64,000 bases of DNA from Pseudoalteromonas sp. EB27 (GCF_001974875.1 NZ_MTQD01000002.1:124001-188000); one strand, 5' to 3'. Counted from the first letter of the stretch, positions 26,852-36,779 are shown. Translations and numbers: made by a program. Notes: generated by a model not told the origin, from the letters alone.

Positions 26852-28255
26852 ATGACATCTTCAAGGACGTTTAAGCCTAACGGCTCGTCTGATGCGAATT
26901 TTTATCGTTTGTTCGATATTTTTGCATTATTCTTGGCCTTTCAATGTTCAGCTCTTTTTTATGGTTTTGACTTGTCTGCCTTTTATATGGTAGCAGTATT
27001 AACCGTAGCATTAAGTTTTCTGTATTGTGCGGAAATATTTTCGGCTTATCGCTCGTGGCGCGCTGGTAAATTTAGAACTATGGTGCTTTGTGCTTGGGGG
27101 GCTTTGTTTTCTGCATTTGTCGTTTTGTTTCTTATATCGTTTGCTTTTAAGTTTACAGAGTCGCTTTCGCGTATTGGGTTAGGTCTGTGGTTTTTATTAA
27201 GTATCACTTACTTATATGCATGGCGCTTTGTAGTGCATTTATACAAGCGTCATAGACGTAAATTAGGTTTGAATTTACGTAATGTCGCAATTGTTGGAGC
27301 AACAGAATCAGCGGTTAATTTGTATAATGAAATAACTAAAAATGACGAACTCGGCTTTAATTTTTTAGGTTTTTACGATGACCGCCAACCAGAACGCCTG
27401 TTTGAAAACTCAACAAAACATGATGTTGCAGGACGTATTCAAGATGCGGTTAATGCAGCTCGCAATGGTGAAATAGGTGTTTTGTATATTGCATTGCCAA
27501 TGAAGGCAGATAAACGCATAGCTGATATTTTGCGTCAACTAGGTGATACAACGGTTGATGTGCATATAATTCCCGACTTTTTAATATCTAATTTAATACA
27601 CGCGCGTATAGAGCATGTAGGTGACGTTGATACACTTAGTGTATTTGAATCACCATTCATTGGTGCCCGTGAATTTATAAAACGTACTGAGGATATAATA
27701 GTAGCCTTTATTATTTTAATGCTGATATCGCCTATTTTAATTGCCATTACATTTGCTGTTAAATTTACCTCAAAAGGACCTGTGATTTTTAAGCAGGATC
27801 GATACGGGCTTGATGGGCGTAAAATTAAGGTATGGAAGTTTCGCTCAATGAGTGTTACCGAAAACAGTGCAGTGGTTACACAAGCTACTAAAAATGATGC
27901 ACGTATAACACCTTTAGGTGGTTTTTTACGACGTACAAGCCTTGATGAGTTACCGCAATTTATAAATGTTTTAAAAGGCGATATGTCGATTGTAGGCCCT
28001 CGCCCGCACGCTGTAGCCCATAATGAGGAATACCGTAAAAAGGTAGAGTTTTACATGTTACGCCATAAAGCTAAGCCAGGAATTACAGGTTGGGCGCAAA
28101 TTAATGGCTGGCGCGGCGAAACCGACACGCTTGATAAAATGGAAAAACGTGTAGAATTTGATTTACATTATATTAAACACTGGTCGTTGTGGTTTGATAT
28201 AAAAATTATTTTTATGACAATTTTTAAAGGATTTAAGAATGCAAATGCATACTAA
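26852..28255 (+). CDS. Undecaprenyl-phosphate glucose phosphotransferase (EPS initiation)
   Basis: Polyprenyl glycosylphosphotransferase of the WcaJ type that loads the first sugar-phosphate on undecaprenyl phosphate. Four N-terminal membrane helices (about residues 17-130) are followed by a CoA-binding-like domain (VAIVGATESAVNLYNEI), a fifth hydrophobic segment and the sugar transferase domain with KFRSM, LDELPQFINVLKGDMSIVGPRP and HKAKPGITGWAQINGWRGET. I chose ATG 26852 (467 aa) because AGGGA lies 8 nt upstream; a GTG at 26807 would add 15 residues. It opens the second EPS block after a 227-bp gap. Confidence 0.92.
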   Translation: MTSSRTFKPNGSSDANFYRLFDIFALFLAFQCSALFYGFDLSAFYMVAVLTVALSFLYCAEIFSAYRSWRAGKFRTMVLCAWGALFSAFVVLFLISFAFKFTESLSRIGLGLWFLLSITYLYAWRFVVHLYKRHRRKLGLNLRNVAIVGATESAVNLYNEITKNDELGFNFLGFYDDRQPERLFENSTKHDVAGRIQDAVNAARNGEIGVLYIALPMKADKRIADILRQLGDTTVDVHIIPDFLISNLIHARIEHVGDVDTLSVFESPFIGAREFIKRTEDIIVAFIILMLISPILIAITFAVKFTSKGPVIFKQDRYGLDGRKIKVWKFRSMSVTENSAVVTQATKNDARITPLGGFLRRTSLDELPQFINVLKGDMSIVGPRPHAVAHNEEYRKKVEFYMLRHKAKPGITGWAQINGWRGETDTLDKMEKRVEFDLHYIKHWSLWFDIKIIFMTIFKGFKNANAY

Positions 28256-29453
28256 AACACTAGCCCCTATTTTTGCTATGTTAAGTGTTGGGTTTGCAGC
28301 TCCCGTAGCTGCAAATTTAAAGCCAGGTAGCGTTATGACTAAGGATGGCGCCGAAATTACACCTACCTTACAAACAGGCTTTAGTAGTAATAATAACTTT
28401 TTCACCACACCTGATAATAAAGAGTCGCGATTAATTTGGACTATAACTCCTAATGTAAAAGCCGTTATTGAAAATGGTCCTGACAGTTACAAACTTGATT
28501 TAGGTACGAGCAGCTCTTTACATAATAAAGATAGCGCTGACAATTTTACCCAAGTTAATATTGGTGCTGGTGTACATAAAGAATTTACTAGTCAACATCG
28601 TTTAGATATTAACGGTGATGCAGATTGGTTATACGAGCCGCGTGGTAGCGGTTTAACCGAAGGCTTAGGTGATGCAGTAAATGAACTTGTAAAATACCAG
28701 CAGCAAAATATTACAGCACGTTATGAATATGGTGCGCAAAGCTCAAAAGCGCAAATTGCTTTAAACGCTGGTTTTTATAGTAAAAAATATCAAAATTTTA
28801 GAGCCGTGTCACAGTTTCGTGATTATGATAAATCGTTAGTTGGTATTACCGGTTATTACAATACTCAAGCTGCTACACGTACATTTTTAGAAGTTAAGCA
28901 AGAAAATTACCGTTACGATTTTTTAGCAAATAGCGGTATATCACGTGACTCAGACGACGTAAAAGTGCTGCTCGGTATGGAGTGGGAAGCAACAGCTCTT
29001 ACTTCAGGTTCATTTAAATTGGGTTATCAAAATAAAGACTTTAGCGCTAATGAGCGTGAAAGTTTTAGCGGTTTAAGCTGGGAAGCTGGGGTTAACTGGC
29101 AGCCACTTAGTTATTCTACAGTCCAATTAACAACAAGTCGCTCAGCTAAAGATCCGCTAGTACAAGGTGATTACATTAAAGAAAGTACATATGGTGTTAA
29201 TTGGACTCACAACTGGAGTGACTATTTAAGTTCTCTTGCTGGTATTAATTACACTAACGAACAATATACTGGAGATGTAGGCCGTAAAGATAAATCTAAA
29301 AGTGCTCGTTTAGGTTTAAACTACGTTGCTAGTAATTTTGGTATGGTTTCTACTTACGTCGATTTTATTGATAAAGATTCTACTCAAAGCGCAATAGAGT
29401 TTGACCGCGTTATTGTTGGTGTTAATTTTACATTTGCTTTAAAGGCTAATTAA
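28239..29453 (+). CDS. Outer-membrane beta-barrel protein of the EPS export block
   Basis: A 404-aa protein with a signal peptide ending near PVAA-N (residue 25). The mature protein has alternating polar/hydrophobic strands throughout and ends in VGVNFTFALKAN, consistent with an outer-membrane barrel of the putative porin 2 type found in Alteromonadales EPS loci. It overlaps the initiating transferase by 17 nt, with AAAGGA 6 nt before the ATG, and shares one base with the Wza-like gene. It may help translocate or anchor the polymer. Confidence 0.75.
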   Translation: MQMHTKTLAPIFAMLSVGFAAPVAANLKPGSVMTKDGAEITPTLQTGFSSNNNFFTTPDNKESRLIWTITPNVKAVIENGPDSYKLDLGTSSSLHNKDSADNFTQVNIGAGVHKEFTSQHRLDINGDADWLYEPRGSGLTEGLGDAVNELVKYQQQNITARYEYGAQSSKAQIALNAGFYSKKYQNFRAVSQFRDYDKSLVGITGYYNTQAATRTFLEVKQENYRYDFLANSGISRDSDDVKVLLGMEWEATALTSGSFKLGYQNKDFSANERESFSGLSWEAGVNWQPLSYSTVQLTTSRSAKDPLVQGDYIKESTYGVNWTHNWSDYLSSLAGINYTNEQYTGDVGRKDKSKSARLGLNYVASNFGMVSTYVDFIDKDSTQSAIEFDRVIVGVNFTFALKAN

Positions 29454-29971
29454 TGAAGTTTATTTTTAGTTTAACGCTGCTAGTTTTAAGCAGCGTTTGC
29501 TTTGCTCAAACAGCACAAAGTTATATTTTAGGTGCTGGCGATAAGGTTGAAATAAAAGTGTTTGGCCAACCTGATTTAGAGGTTACTGCACTTTTAGGTA
29601 ATAGTGGCGAAGTTAATTACCCATTTTTAGGTAAAGTAAAACTTGCGGGACTTAATACGTCTGAGATTGAGCAAGTCATAACGCAGGGTTTAAAGCCTGA
29701 GTATTTAATAAACCCCAATGTATATGTTCAGGTTATTGAGTATCGTCCTTTTTATATTCACGGTGAAGTAAAAAATCCTGGTGCTTATTCTTATCAGCCT
29801 GCTATGACAGTTAACCAAGCTATTGCACTAGCGGGTGGATTAACTGAACGTGCCTCGGTAGATAAAATTTATATTTTTAAAGAGCAAACTAAACAGCAGC
29901 AACAAAAAGGTAATTTAAATAGCCAGATTGCAGCGGGCGATACCATAAAAATAGAACAACGCTTGTTTTAA
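29453..29971 (+). CDS. Polysaccharide export protein, Wza-like
   Basis: A 172-aa periplasmic protein with a signal peptide cleaved near VCFAQ (residue 19). It has the polysaccharide export domain (SYILGAGDKVEIKVFGQPDL) and one SLBB domain (YRPFYIHGEVKNPGAYSYQPAMTVNQAIALAGG). It lacks the lipoprotein Cys and the C-terminal helix of full-length Wza, like the short EpsE/VpsM-type exporters. It should gate export across the outer membrane with the neighbouring barrel and co-polymerase. Confidence 0.88.
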   Translation: MKFIFSLTLLVLSSVCFAQTAQSYILGAGDKVEIKVFGQPDLEVTALLGNSGEVNYPFLGKVKLAGLNTSEIEQVITQGLKPEYLINPNVYVQVIEYRPFYIHGEVKNPGAYSYQPAMTVNQAIALAGGLTERASVDKIYIFKEQTKQQQQKGNLNSQIAAGDTIKIEQRLF

Positions 29972-29993
29972 GCAGTTTACAAGGCAGTAATTA

Positions 29994-32201
29994 ATGAACC
30001 AAATAAATGAAACTCTAACCAATAATGAAGACATTATTGATTTAAGTGCATATATTAATGTAATTAAACGCGCCAAATGGCGTATTTTGGGTTTTTCGAT
30101 CGTTGTTACATTACTAACTATTATGGTTGCTTTAACCTTAGCACCTAAATATATTGCAACGGCTACTTTACTTATTGAGGCAGAGCAAACTAAAGCAGTG
30201 AGTTTTGATGAAATATACGGCTTAGACTCTACTAAAAAGGAGTATTACCTTACTCAGTTTGAAGTAATGAAGTCTGACAGTATTGCCCGTGAGGTAATTA
30301 CCAAACTTAATTTAAAAGCACATCCAGACTTTATTGGGAAACCATCTGTTTTAGGTGAACTGAAAACAGCTATAAAACAGCAACTCCCTTTTTTAAATAA
30401 AAAAGAAAAAACTGTATATTCACCTGAGGATCAAGCTGATCGTGAAATGCTTGGCTTGTTAGGCGCTTTTAAATCCCGTCTTTCAGTTTCGCCTATTCGT
30501 AATACTCAGCTAGTTATGGTTAGTTTTGAATCAAGCGATCCTAAATTAGCTGCACTCGTAGCTAACACAGTTGGTGAGGTTTATATTAATAGCCAAATGC
30601 GCGCAAAAATGGGTATTACTCAACAAGCATCTAGTTGGCTAAATACACGCTTATCACAATTGCGAATTCAGCTTGATGACTCAGAAGTGCGCCTGCAAGC
30701 TTATCGAGAGCAGCAAAAGCTTGTAGATATTGAAGGTATAGCAGGGCTTGCTACGCAAGAGCTTGAACAGATATCGCAGCAGTTAATTGTTGCACGTAAT
30801 GAAAAAAACAACCTTGAGAGTATTAACCGTGTAATAAGTGAATACGGTAATAATAACTTAGAGCTTTTAGGCAGCATGCCTGAAATTACATCACACCAAG
30901 TTATACAAAACGTAAAGCGTGAAGTCGTTATAGTAGAACGCAAATTAAGTGACTTAGGTGAAGTGTATGGGCCTAAACACCCGAAAATTATCTCGGCTAA
31001 AGCTGAGCTTGCTACTGTAAAAAATAATTTAAATAAGCAAATTAAGGGTCTTATTACTGGCATTGAAAAAGAGCTAAACCGTATAACACGCACTGTAAGT
31101 GCGCTTGAGCGTGACCTAGTTAAAATTCGTGCTGAATATCAAGATATTACTCGTAAAGAAACCCAATATAACCAACTAAAACGAGAAGTTGAGACTAATC
31201 GTAATATTTTTAATACGTTTTTATCTCGCTCAAAAGAGACCGAAGTAACAAGCGATTTTAGCTCGGCGGCAGCACGCTTTACGGATCGTGCCTATGCACC
31301 AAATCAACCAGCGAAGCCGAATAAAAAGCTTATTGTTATTTTAGCTTTTGTGGCAAGTTTTGGTTTTGCAGTAGTAATGAGCTTTATATTTGACGCCCTT
31401 AACGACACTGTTAAAACCAAAAATGACGTTGAAAGTAAGCTTGCCCAGCGTATGCTTGGGCTTTTACCCCATGTACCAATGCCTAAGAAGAGTGTTTTTC
31501 CGATTCATGCCTATCTTAATGATAATTACAGGCGTTTTGCAGAGTCGGTACGAACGTTCAGAACTAGTTTGCTATTAACTCAGTTAGAGCGCGATCATAA
31601 AGTAATCGCTGTTACATCAAGTGCTCCGGGTGAGGGGAAAACAACGACCTCAGCTAATTTAGCTATGTCGCTTGCGCAAATGGGTAAAGTATTGCTAATT
31701 GATGCTGATTTACGAAAACCAAGTATTGCTAAGCGCTTTGATATTCCGGTATTTCACCCAGGGTTAAGTAATTTAATTGTAGGCACGGAGCAGTTAAGTG
31801 AGTGTATACATGTTGATGTGCAGTCAGGCGTAACTATTATGCCAAGTGGTCAGATTCCTAGTAACCCGTTAGAGCTTTTATCTAACGCGCGCTTTAATGA
31901 AGTAATTGATGGCTTGAAAGCTCAATATGACCATATAATTATAGATACACCACCAACACAAGCCGTGAGTGATGCATTAGTTGTTGCGCAAAGTACAGAC
32001 TCGGTAATTTATGTTGTTAAGTCGGATATTACGCGGATTAAACCTATTAAAGCAGGTATTGAGCGCTTGTTTGAAGCTAAAGCGCATGTTGCAGGTATTG
32101 TGCTTAACCAAGTAGATATGAGTAAAAGTAAAGACCAGCATAGCCATGGTTACTACGACTATTACGATTACTCGCAAAAACCTGAACAACCTAATGCATA
32201 G
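29994..32201 (+). CDS. Polysaccharide co-polymerase / tyrosine autokinase (Wzc-like)
   Basis: A 735-aa protein that controls EPS chain length and export. N-terminal Wzz domain with a first helix (about residues 36-54), a long periplasmic coiled-coil region (about 190-400), a second helix (about 450-470), then a BY-kinase domain: Walker A SSAPGEGKTTTSANLA, Walker A' VLLIDADLRKPS and Walker B IIIDTPP. The C-terminal tail has the Tyr cluster HGYYDYYDYS that is autophosphorylated in such kinases. Its cognate phosphatase is probably the next gene. Confidence 0.93.
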   Translation: MNQINETLTNNEDIIDLSAYINVIKRAKWRILGFSIVVTLLTIMVALTLAPKYIATATLLIEAEQTKAVSFDEIYGLDSTKKEYYLTQFEVMKSDSIAREVITKLNLKAHPDFIGKPSVLGELKTAIKQQLPFLNKKEKTVYSPEDQADREMLGLLGAFKSRLSVSPIRNTQLVMVSFESSDPKLAALVANTVGEVYINSQMRAKMGITQQASSWLNTRLSQLRIQLDDSEVRLQAYREQQKLVDIEGIAGLATQELEQISQQLIVARNEKNNLESINRVISEYGNNNLELLGSMPEITSHQVIQNVKREVVIVERKLSDLGEVYGPKHPKIISAKAELATVKNNLNKQIKGLITGIEKELNRITRTVSALERDLVKIRAEYQDITRKETQYNQLKREVETNRNIFNTFLSRSKETEVTSDFSSAAARFTDRAYAPNQPAKPNKKLIVILAFVASFGFAVVMSFIFDALNDTVKTKNDVESKLAQRMLGLLPHVPMPKKSVFPIHAYLNDNYRRFAESVRTFRTSLLLTQLERDHKVIAVTSSAPGEGKTTTSANLAMSLAQMGKVLLIDADLRKPSIAKRFDIPVFHPGLSNLIVGTEQLSECIHVDVQSGVTIMPSGQIPSNPLELLSNARFNEVIDGLKAQYDHIIIDTPPTQAVSDALVVAQSTDSVIYVVKSDITRIKPIKAGIERLFEAKAHVAGIVLNQVDMSKSKDQHSHGYYDYYDYSQKPEQPNA

Positions 32202-32215
32202 TTAAATACAAATCT

Positions 32216-32944
32216 ATGATTGATATTCATTCCCATATTTTGCCAGGAATTGATGATGGTGCTAAAGATTTAAATGAATCTTTAGCACTATTAACTATTG
32301 CGCAAAATGATGGAATAACTCATATGGTTGCCACGCCACATATACATATTGGGCGATTTAATAATTCGGCTTCGCAATTGTATAGCGACCTTGCTAATTT
32401 AAAAGCACAGGCATTAGTAAATAATATTGGTATTAAACTAGCTGTGGCCGCTGAAGTTAGGCTTGATGTAGAGCTAATGAGTTTAGTGCTTGGTAATAAA
32501 CTCCCGTTTATTGGTACGCTTAATTCAGTAAATTATTTATTATTAGAACTCCCGCACTCGCATGTACCGCAAGGTTACGATAAGTTTATAAATTGGCTAG
32601 CTAAACAAAATATAAAGGTGATTATTCCTCACCCTGAGCGTAATCGCGATATTCAAGCAAACCCTTTTTATATTGAACGTTTAAAGCAATTAGGGTGTGA
32701 GTTTCAGTTAACAGCGTCAAGCATTGAAGGTGCATGGGGCGAAACTGCAAAAAATATTAGTCTAGATATGCTAAAAAACGGTTTAGTAACTTATGTTGCA
32801 TCTGATGCCCATTCAGTTAAGCGCAGGCCGCCTATTTTGAGTAAAGCTAAGCAAATAGTGAGCGAGTTGATAGGTAAAAATGATGCACATAATTTGTTTT
32901 TTACTAATCCTAAACGTTTAACAGAGTCGTTGTTTAATGAGTAA
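32216..32944 (+). CDS. PHP-family tyrosine phosphatase (CpsB/YwqE type)
   Basis: A 242-aa metal-dependent phosphatase of the polymerase and histidinol phosphatase fold: MIDIHSHILPGIDDGAKDLNESL with the HxH ligands, ATPHIH, ELPHSHVP, IPHPERN and ASDAHSVKRR. CpsB/YwqE proteins dephosphorylate the BY-kinase, which matches its place directly after the Wzc-like gene. It overlaps the next gene by 8 nt. Confidence 0.9.
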   Translation: MIDIHSHILPGIDDGAKDLNESLALLTIAQNDGITHMVATPHIHIGRFNNSASQLYSDLANLKAQALVNNIGIKLAVAAEVRLDVELMSLVLGNKLPFIGTLNSVNYLLLELPHSHVPQGYDKFINWLAKQNIKVIIPHPERNRDIQANPFYIERLKQLGCEFQLTASSIEGAWGETAKNISLDMLKNGLVTYVASDAHSVKRRPPILSKAKQIVSELIGKNDAHNLFFTNPKRLTESLFNE

Positions 32945-33638
32945 TTTAAATACAAACCGCCTCACACAAATTGCCATGCTTGCAGTTATTACATTAGTTA
33001 TAGGTTATCAGAGTTTACAAAGTATGCGTGCAAATACATGGTATTTTAATGCAGTCAATATTTTAAAGCAGCCTGTAAGCACAATTACTCCTGAAGAGCT
33101 AGAGCTTGCAGATAAGGCAATTACATATGCAACAAGCCAAGACCCTTTACAGCCTCATTACTGGCAGTTAAGTGCTTATATAAAAATGCTCAATCTAGCT
33201 GTAACTAGCGGCCAAAATAAGAATAAGCTTTTGGTTTATCAACAAGCAGAAAAAAATTTATTAAAATCATTAGAGTTAAGGCAAACATGGTCAGAAACGT
33301 GGATTGCACTGGCACAAGTAGTTAGTTATCAAGAAGGGCCGACAGAGCGCGTATATGAGTATATTCAGCAAGCTAAAAAATTTGGGCCGTACAAGTTTGA
33401 TGTGCAGCTTGGGATTATTCAAATAGTGCTAATGAACTGGCAGCAACTCCCTCCAAAGTATAAAGCATTGTATGTTGCTGAACTAAATTTAGCCGTTAAA
33501 TATGGTTATAAATTTTATCAAATTTTTGATGTGGCTAAGCAAGTTGATGCTTTGCCTATTTTATGTTTATCGCTTAAATTTGGCCCCCACTTTGAAGCCG
33601 TTAGAACAAGGTGGATGTTTAAAAAACATTGTAACTAG
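32937..33638 (+). CDS. VpsP-like EPS-associated TPR protein
   Basis: A 233-aa protein with one N-terminal membrane segment (about residues 10-27) and helical, TPR-like repeats facing the periplasm. It looks like the small VpsP-family proteins that close EPS operons in Vibrio and Pseudoalteromonas. The molecular role is unknown. Its start lies inside the phosphatase gene, so it is co-translated. It is the last gene of the rightward EPS block. Confidence 0.65.
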   Translation: MSNLNTNRLTQIAMLAVITLVIGYQSLQSMRANTWYFNAVNILKQPVSTITPEELELADKAITYATSQDPLQPHYWQLSAYIKMLNLAVTSGQNKNKLLVYQQAEKNLLKSLELRQTWSETWIALAQVVSYQEGPTERVYEYIQQAKKFGPYKFDVQLGIIQIVLMNWQQLPPKYKALYVAELNLAVKYGYKFYQIFDVAKQVDALPILCLSLKFGPHFEAVRTRWMFKKHCN

Positions 33639-34290
33639 GTTGGCTTTGAATGCGCTGAGTTTGTTTACGTTAAAGTAAAATGTAAAAAACCAATTGCTCA
33701 AAGAGAATGAGGAGTAATGAGTAGACACCAAGTAAGCTATTCACGAATTGATTTATCACTTCTCTAAAAGCGCAGTGACTCATAACCTCTTTGTGAATAA
33801 TTGTCTTATTGGTAAAAGCGTTGTATTAGACAGCAGCAAGCAGCTCGTACTTTATCTCTACAAGAGTTTTGTGTTTACTTGTAATCGTGAAGCAGGTTCA
33901 CGTTAAAGTTAAATCTGAAAAAACAATTGCACAAAGAGAAGTTAATGAGGATGAATGAGCAGACACCAAGTGATCTATTCAACTAACTGATTTATCACTT
34001 TTCTAAAAGCGCAGCGTCTCATCACTTCTTTATGAATACTTGTTTTTTGGTAAAGCTAAATTGTTATTATACTGCGCAAAAAATTGCCCAGAGGTTTATA
34101 AAAACCTCTGGGCTATAAAGTGACTCTAAATTGAGTCTAGCGTTAACTAAAAACTTTCTGGTTCATTAGGGAGAAGAAGAAAGTACTTAAAACTATAGTA
34201 AAGCTACTCAATAAAGCATAACTAATTTTGCCACCTGGTTACATTTGATAACAAAGGATTAGATTAATTATGTGTAATTTGTACTTTAGT
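33639..34290. repeat. Intergenic region with two copies of the dispersed repeat
   Basis: No gene is seen. Copies C (about 33664-33800) and D (about 33895-34040) share ACGTTAAAGT, CAATTGC-CAAAGAGAA, GAGCAGACACCAAGT-like and CTCTAAAAGCGCAG segments and stand about 231 bp apart, so they look like a direct duplication. They belong to the same family as copies A and B at 6841-7175. A terminator for the opposite strand lies at 34075-34113. Confidence 0.78.
34075..34113 (-). terminator. Intrinsic terminator, - strand, beyond rsmF
   Basis: A perfect 12-bp stem (34086-34097 with 34102-34113, loop ATAA) is followed on the - strand by AATTTTTTG. It lies about 180 nt beyond the rsmF stop. On the + strand no T run follows. 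Confidence 0.75.
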
Positions 34291-35742
34291 TTAACCCCAG
34301 CTTATTAACTGCGTATTTTGCACTAGATCGCGTGGCAGTGAATTTTTGATCTTATTTTTTTGCCATTTACCTAAACCAATAGGGCAGCCGCACAGCGTTA
34401 ATACCACTTCACCTATTGTTTGAGTTGCCTCAGTTAAGCGTATATCTTTACCTTGAAAATAATCATTTGCTTGCTCGTTATTTAAAGCAAATACATTGGT
34501 TTTACACTCATTGCCAAATACGGTTGCAAACTCGTGCGTCAGCCTTACGCCGTTTTTATGAATAATTCCAATTTGAATACCTAAGCGTGCGTACTTAATT
34601 TTGTTTTGTGCGGCTTCAAACCCCTCAGGAAATAACCACAGTTCTTTATCACGTTGCATTAAATTGCCTGGCAAGGTGGTTAACCCAAAGTGCTTTTTAA
34701 GCGATTGCATAAACGAGGCACTTTGTTTTTTATCAAACTCGTTAAACGGAAACGCACCTTTTTTAACTGTTTGATTTGGGTTGTTGCAACTAGTGTGCTT
34801 TTTAAATTTAGCGATAAAAAAGCCTTCGCTATCGAAGGTTTGCGGCCATACATGTAAATAGCCTTCACTTGTTGTTGCTTTACTTGCACCTTCAAATAAA
34901 TCACTTAGGGACTCAGGCGTTATATAGTCGCCAAATTCACTCAGTAAATAATCGCACACTTGTTGGTTTTCGAGCGGGGTAAGTGTACAAGTTGAGTACA
35001 CTAAGGTGCCACCTGGCTTTAATGCGTAAAATGCGCTTTTAATTAAGTCTTTTTGTACTTGGGCTATTTGTATGTTTGATTCTATTGACCAATTTTTAAG
35101 GGCGTCTGCGTCTTTACGTACAGTCCCTTCGCCAGAGCAGGGCGCGTCTAGCAATATGCTATCAAAGCATTCAAACATGTAGTTGCCAAATATAACGCCA
35201 TCAAAGTGCGAGAGCGCACAGTTACCAACCCCCATACGTTTGAGTGTCGCGCTAAGTACTTTTAGGCGTGATGACGAAAGCTCATTTGCAACAAGTACAC
35301 CTTGGTTATTCATAAGTGCTGCAAGCTGCGATGTTTTAGAGCCCGGTGCTGATGCCATATCAAGCACGAAATTATTTTGAGAGTCTGCGAGTTCAATACT
35401 TTGCTTTAATGCGATAGGCGGCAGCATTGAACTTGCTTCTTGCACGTACATAGCACCACTTAGGTGTAAGTCGGTATTACCTAGGGCTAGGTTTTGCTCT
35501 TCATCTTCGGGACGTTCTAACCAAAAGCCTTCACTGCACCAAGGGATTGGGGTTAGCACCCAATTTTTTTCAGTTGCACGTTTTACAAATTCTTCAATGC
35601 TAATTTTTAATGTATTAACGCGGATAGATTTTCTGAGGGGCCTGCGACACGCATTTAAAAAGTCATCTAAGTTTAGATGCGCTGGTAAATAGGTTTTTAC
35701 GTCGTCAATAAAGTGCTCAGGAATAAAAGTGTTGGCGTTCAC
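34291..35742 (-). CDS. rsmF: 16S rRNA (cytosine-C5-1407) methyltransferase
   Basis: A 483-aa SAM-dependent m5C methyltransferase of the YebU/RsmF type. SAM-binding [16 protein letters not shown] is near residues 124-139, with the two catalytic Cys residues in [11 protein letters not shown] and [12 protein letters not shown]. The long C-terminal part corresponds to the RsmF-specific PUA-like region. Start is GTG at 35742. It is divergent from the methylcitrate operon. Confidence 0.93.
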   Translation of the reverse strand: MNANTFIPEHFIDDVKTYLPAHLNLDDFLNACRRPLRKSIRVNTLKISIEEFVKRATEKNWVLTPIPWCSEGFWLERPEDEEQNLALGNTDLHLSGAMYVQEASSMLPPIALKQSIELADSQNNFVLDMASAPGSKTSQLAALMNNQGVLVANELSSSRLKVLSATLKRMGVGNCALSHFDGVIFGNYMFECFDSILLDAPCSGEGTVRKDADALKNWSIESNIQIAQVQKDLIKSAFYALKPGGTLVYSTCTLTPLENQQVCDYLLSEFGDYITPESLSDLFEGASKATTSEGYLHVWPQTFDSEGFFIAKFKKHTSCNNPNQTVKKGAFPFNEFDKKQSASFMQSLKKHFGLTTLPGNLMQRDKELWLFPEGFEAAQNKIKYARLGIQIGIIHKNGVRLTHEFATVFGNECKTNVFALNNEQANDYFQGKDIRLTEATQTIGEVVLTLCGCPIGLGKWQKNKIKNSLPRDLVQNTQLISWG

Positions 35743-35834
35743 GCGTTAGCTCATACTATAAAAATAAAGCGCGATAATAGCATTTATGCGAGGTGTTTTC
35801 AGCGCTAAAAAGCGTAACATCTGATTTATTACTC

Positions 35835-35993
35835 TGTCGACACTTCACTATGTTAGTCCATTTTAAAGCCATTTTTATGCGACTTTAGGTTGATAGTGTC
35901 GACAATGAGTGTGTTTTTTAGTCTTTTTGATAGGTTTAAGGGTTGACATGATTTTTTAATAAGCCCATAGTAACCACATTAATTGTCGACAAT
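35835..35993. promoter_or_regulatory. Three TGTCGACA operator-like palindromes
   Basis: TGTCGACA occurs at 35835-35842, 35897-35904 and 35984-35991; the third is part of a perfect 12-bp palindrome ATTGTCGACAAT (35982-35993). Three copies of an 8-mer within 160 bp just before a GntR-type regulator gene suggest autoregulation. A similar GTCGAC palindrome is, as I recall, the reported site of GntR-type methylcitrate regulators in related genera; I could not check this. Confidence 0.7.
35943..35971 (+). promoter_or_regulatory. Sigma-70-like promoter of the methylcitrate operon
   Basis: A perfect TTGACA (35943-35948), 17-nt spacer and CATAGT (35966-35971). The third GTCGAC palindrome begins about 10 nt after the -10 box and would cover the transcription start, which fits repression. 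Confidence 0.65.
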
Positions 35994-36007
35994 CTAAAAA
36001 ATAACCT

Positions 36008-36697
36008 ATGACACACACATTTTTAAACGAAGCGCCTATAACTACCGCATCAGATCAAGTATTTGTAGATATGCGCCGTGAGATTGTTGAGGGCAGCATA
36101 GTTCAAGGTAGTAAAATATCAGAGCCTGAACTTGCCAAACGTTATGGTGTAAGCCGTGCAACGCTTAGAGAGGCGTTAAATCGCCTAGAAAGTTGTTACC
36201 TTGTTGAGCGTAAAGCTAACGTAGGTTGCCGGGTAGTAGCCCTTACCGCTGAGCGTTTGATTGAAGTTTATCAAGTTCGCAGCTCACTTGAAGGCTTAGC
36301 ATGTAGGCTTGCTGCCGACAATATGGAACCCGAAGAAGTAAAAGGCTTAAAGCAATTACTTAATCAGCACCTACAAACGCAACGTGTTAAAGAGGGCGAA
36401 TCTTATTATCAAGAAGCCGGCGATTTAGATTTTCATTATCGTATTATTCAAGGCAGTAAAAACGCGCATTTAATTCATTTACTGTGTAATGAGCTTTATC
36501 AATTAATACGCATGTACCGTGTACAAATGGGCATGGTGGGGCCGCGTGTATCAAAAGCGTTTGATGAGCATTTAGCTATTATTAACGCCATTGAAAACCA
36601 CGACGGCGAACTGGCCGAAATGTTAATGAAGCGCCACATCAGTGCATCGCAAGCAAATATTCAAACCAAATTTGATTTATTAACTGCTAAAAGCTAG
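36008..36697 (+). CDS. GntR/FCD-family regulator of methylcitrate genes
   Basis: A 229-aa protein with an N-terminal winged helix (GSKISEPELAKRYGVSRATLREALNRLE near residues 37-64) and a C-terminal all-helical FCD ligand-binding domain with metal-ligand-like His residues (DLDFHYRIIQ, FDEHLAIINAI, KRHISAS). Placed directly before prpB with operator-like palindromes upstream, it most likely represses the operon and responds to methylcitrate or a related metabolite. Confidence 0.88.
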   Translation: MTHTFLNEAPITTASDQVFVDMRREIVEGSIVQGSKISEPELAKRYGVSRATLREALNRLESCYLVERKANVGCRVVALTAERLIEVYQVRSSLEGLACRLAADNMEPEEVKGLKQLLNQHLQTQRVKEGESYYQEAGDLDFHYRIIQGSKNAHLIHLLCNELYQLIRMYRVQMGMVGPRVSKAFDEHLAIINAIENHDGELAEMLMKRHISASQANIQTKFDLLTAKS

Positions 36698-36779
36698 CAA
36701 GAGCAGTTAAACAGTCACAATTACATATTAAAACTATAAGTTACTCCACGTAGCAACCGTTCAAAGTGAGGAGAAAGTA

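Noticed and set aside
30701..31093. 130-aa open frame on - inside the Wzc-like gene
   Set aside because: It is antisense to the conserved coiled-coil region of a well-supported gene and has no start signal.
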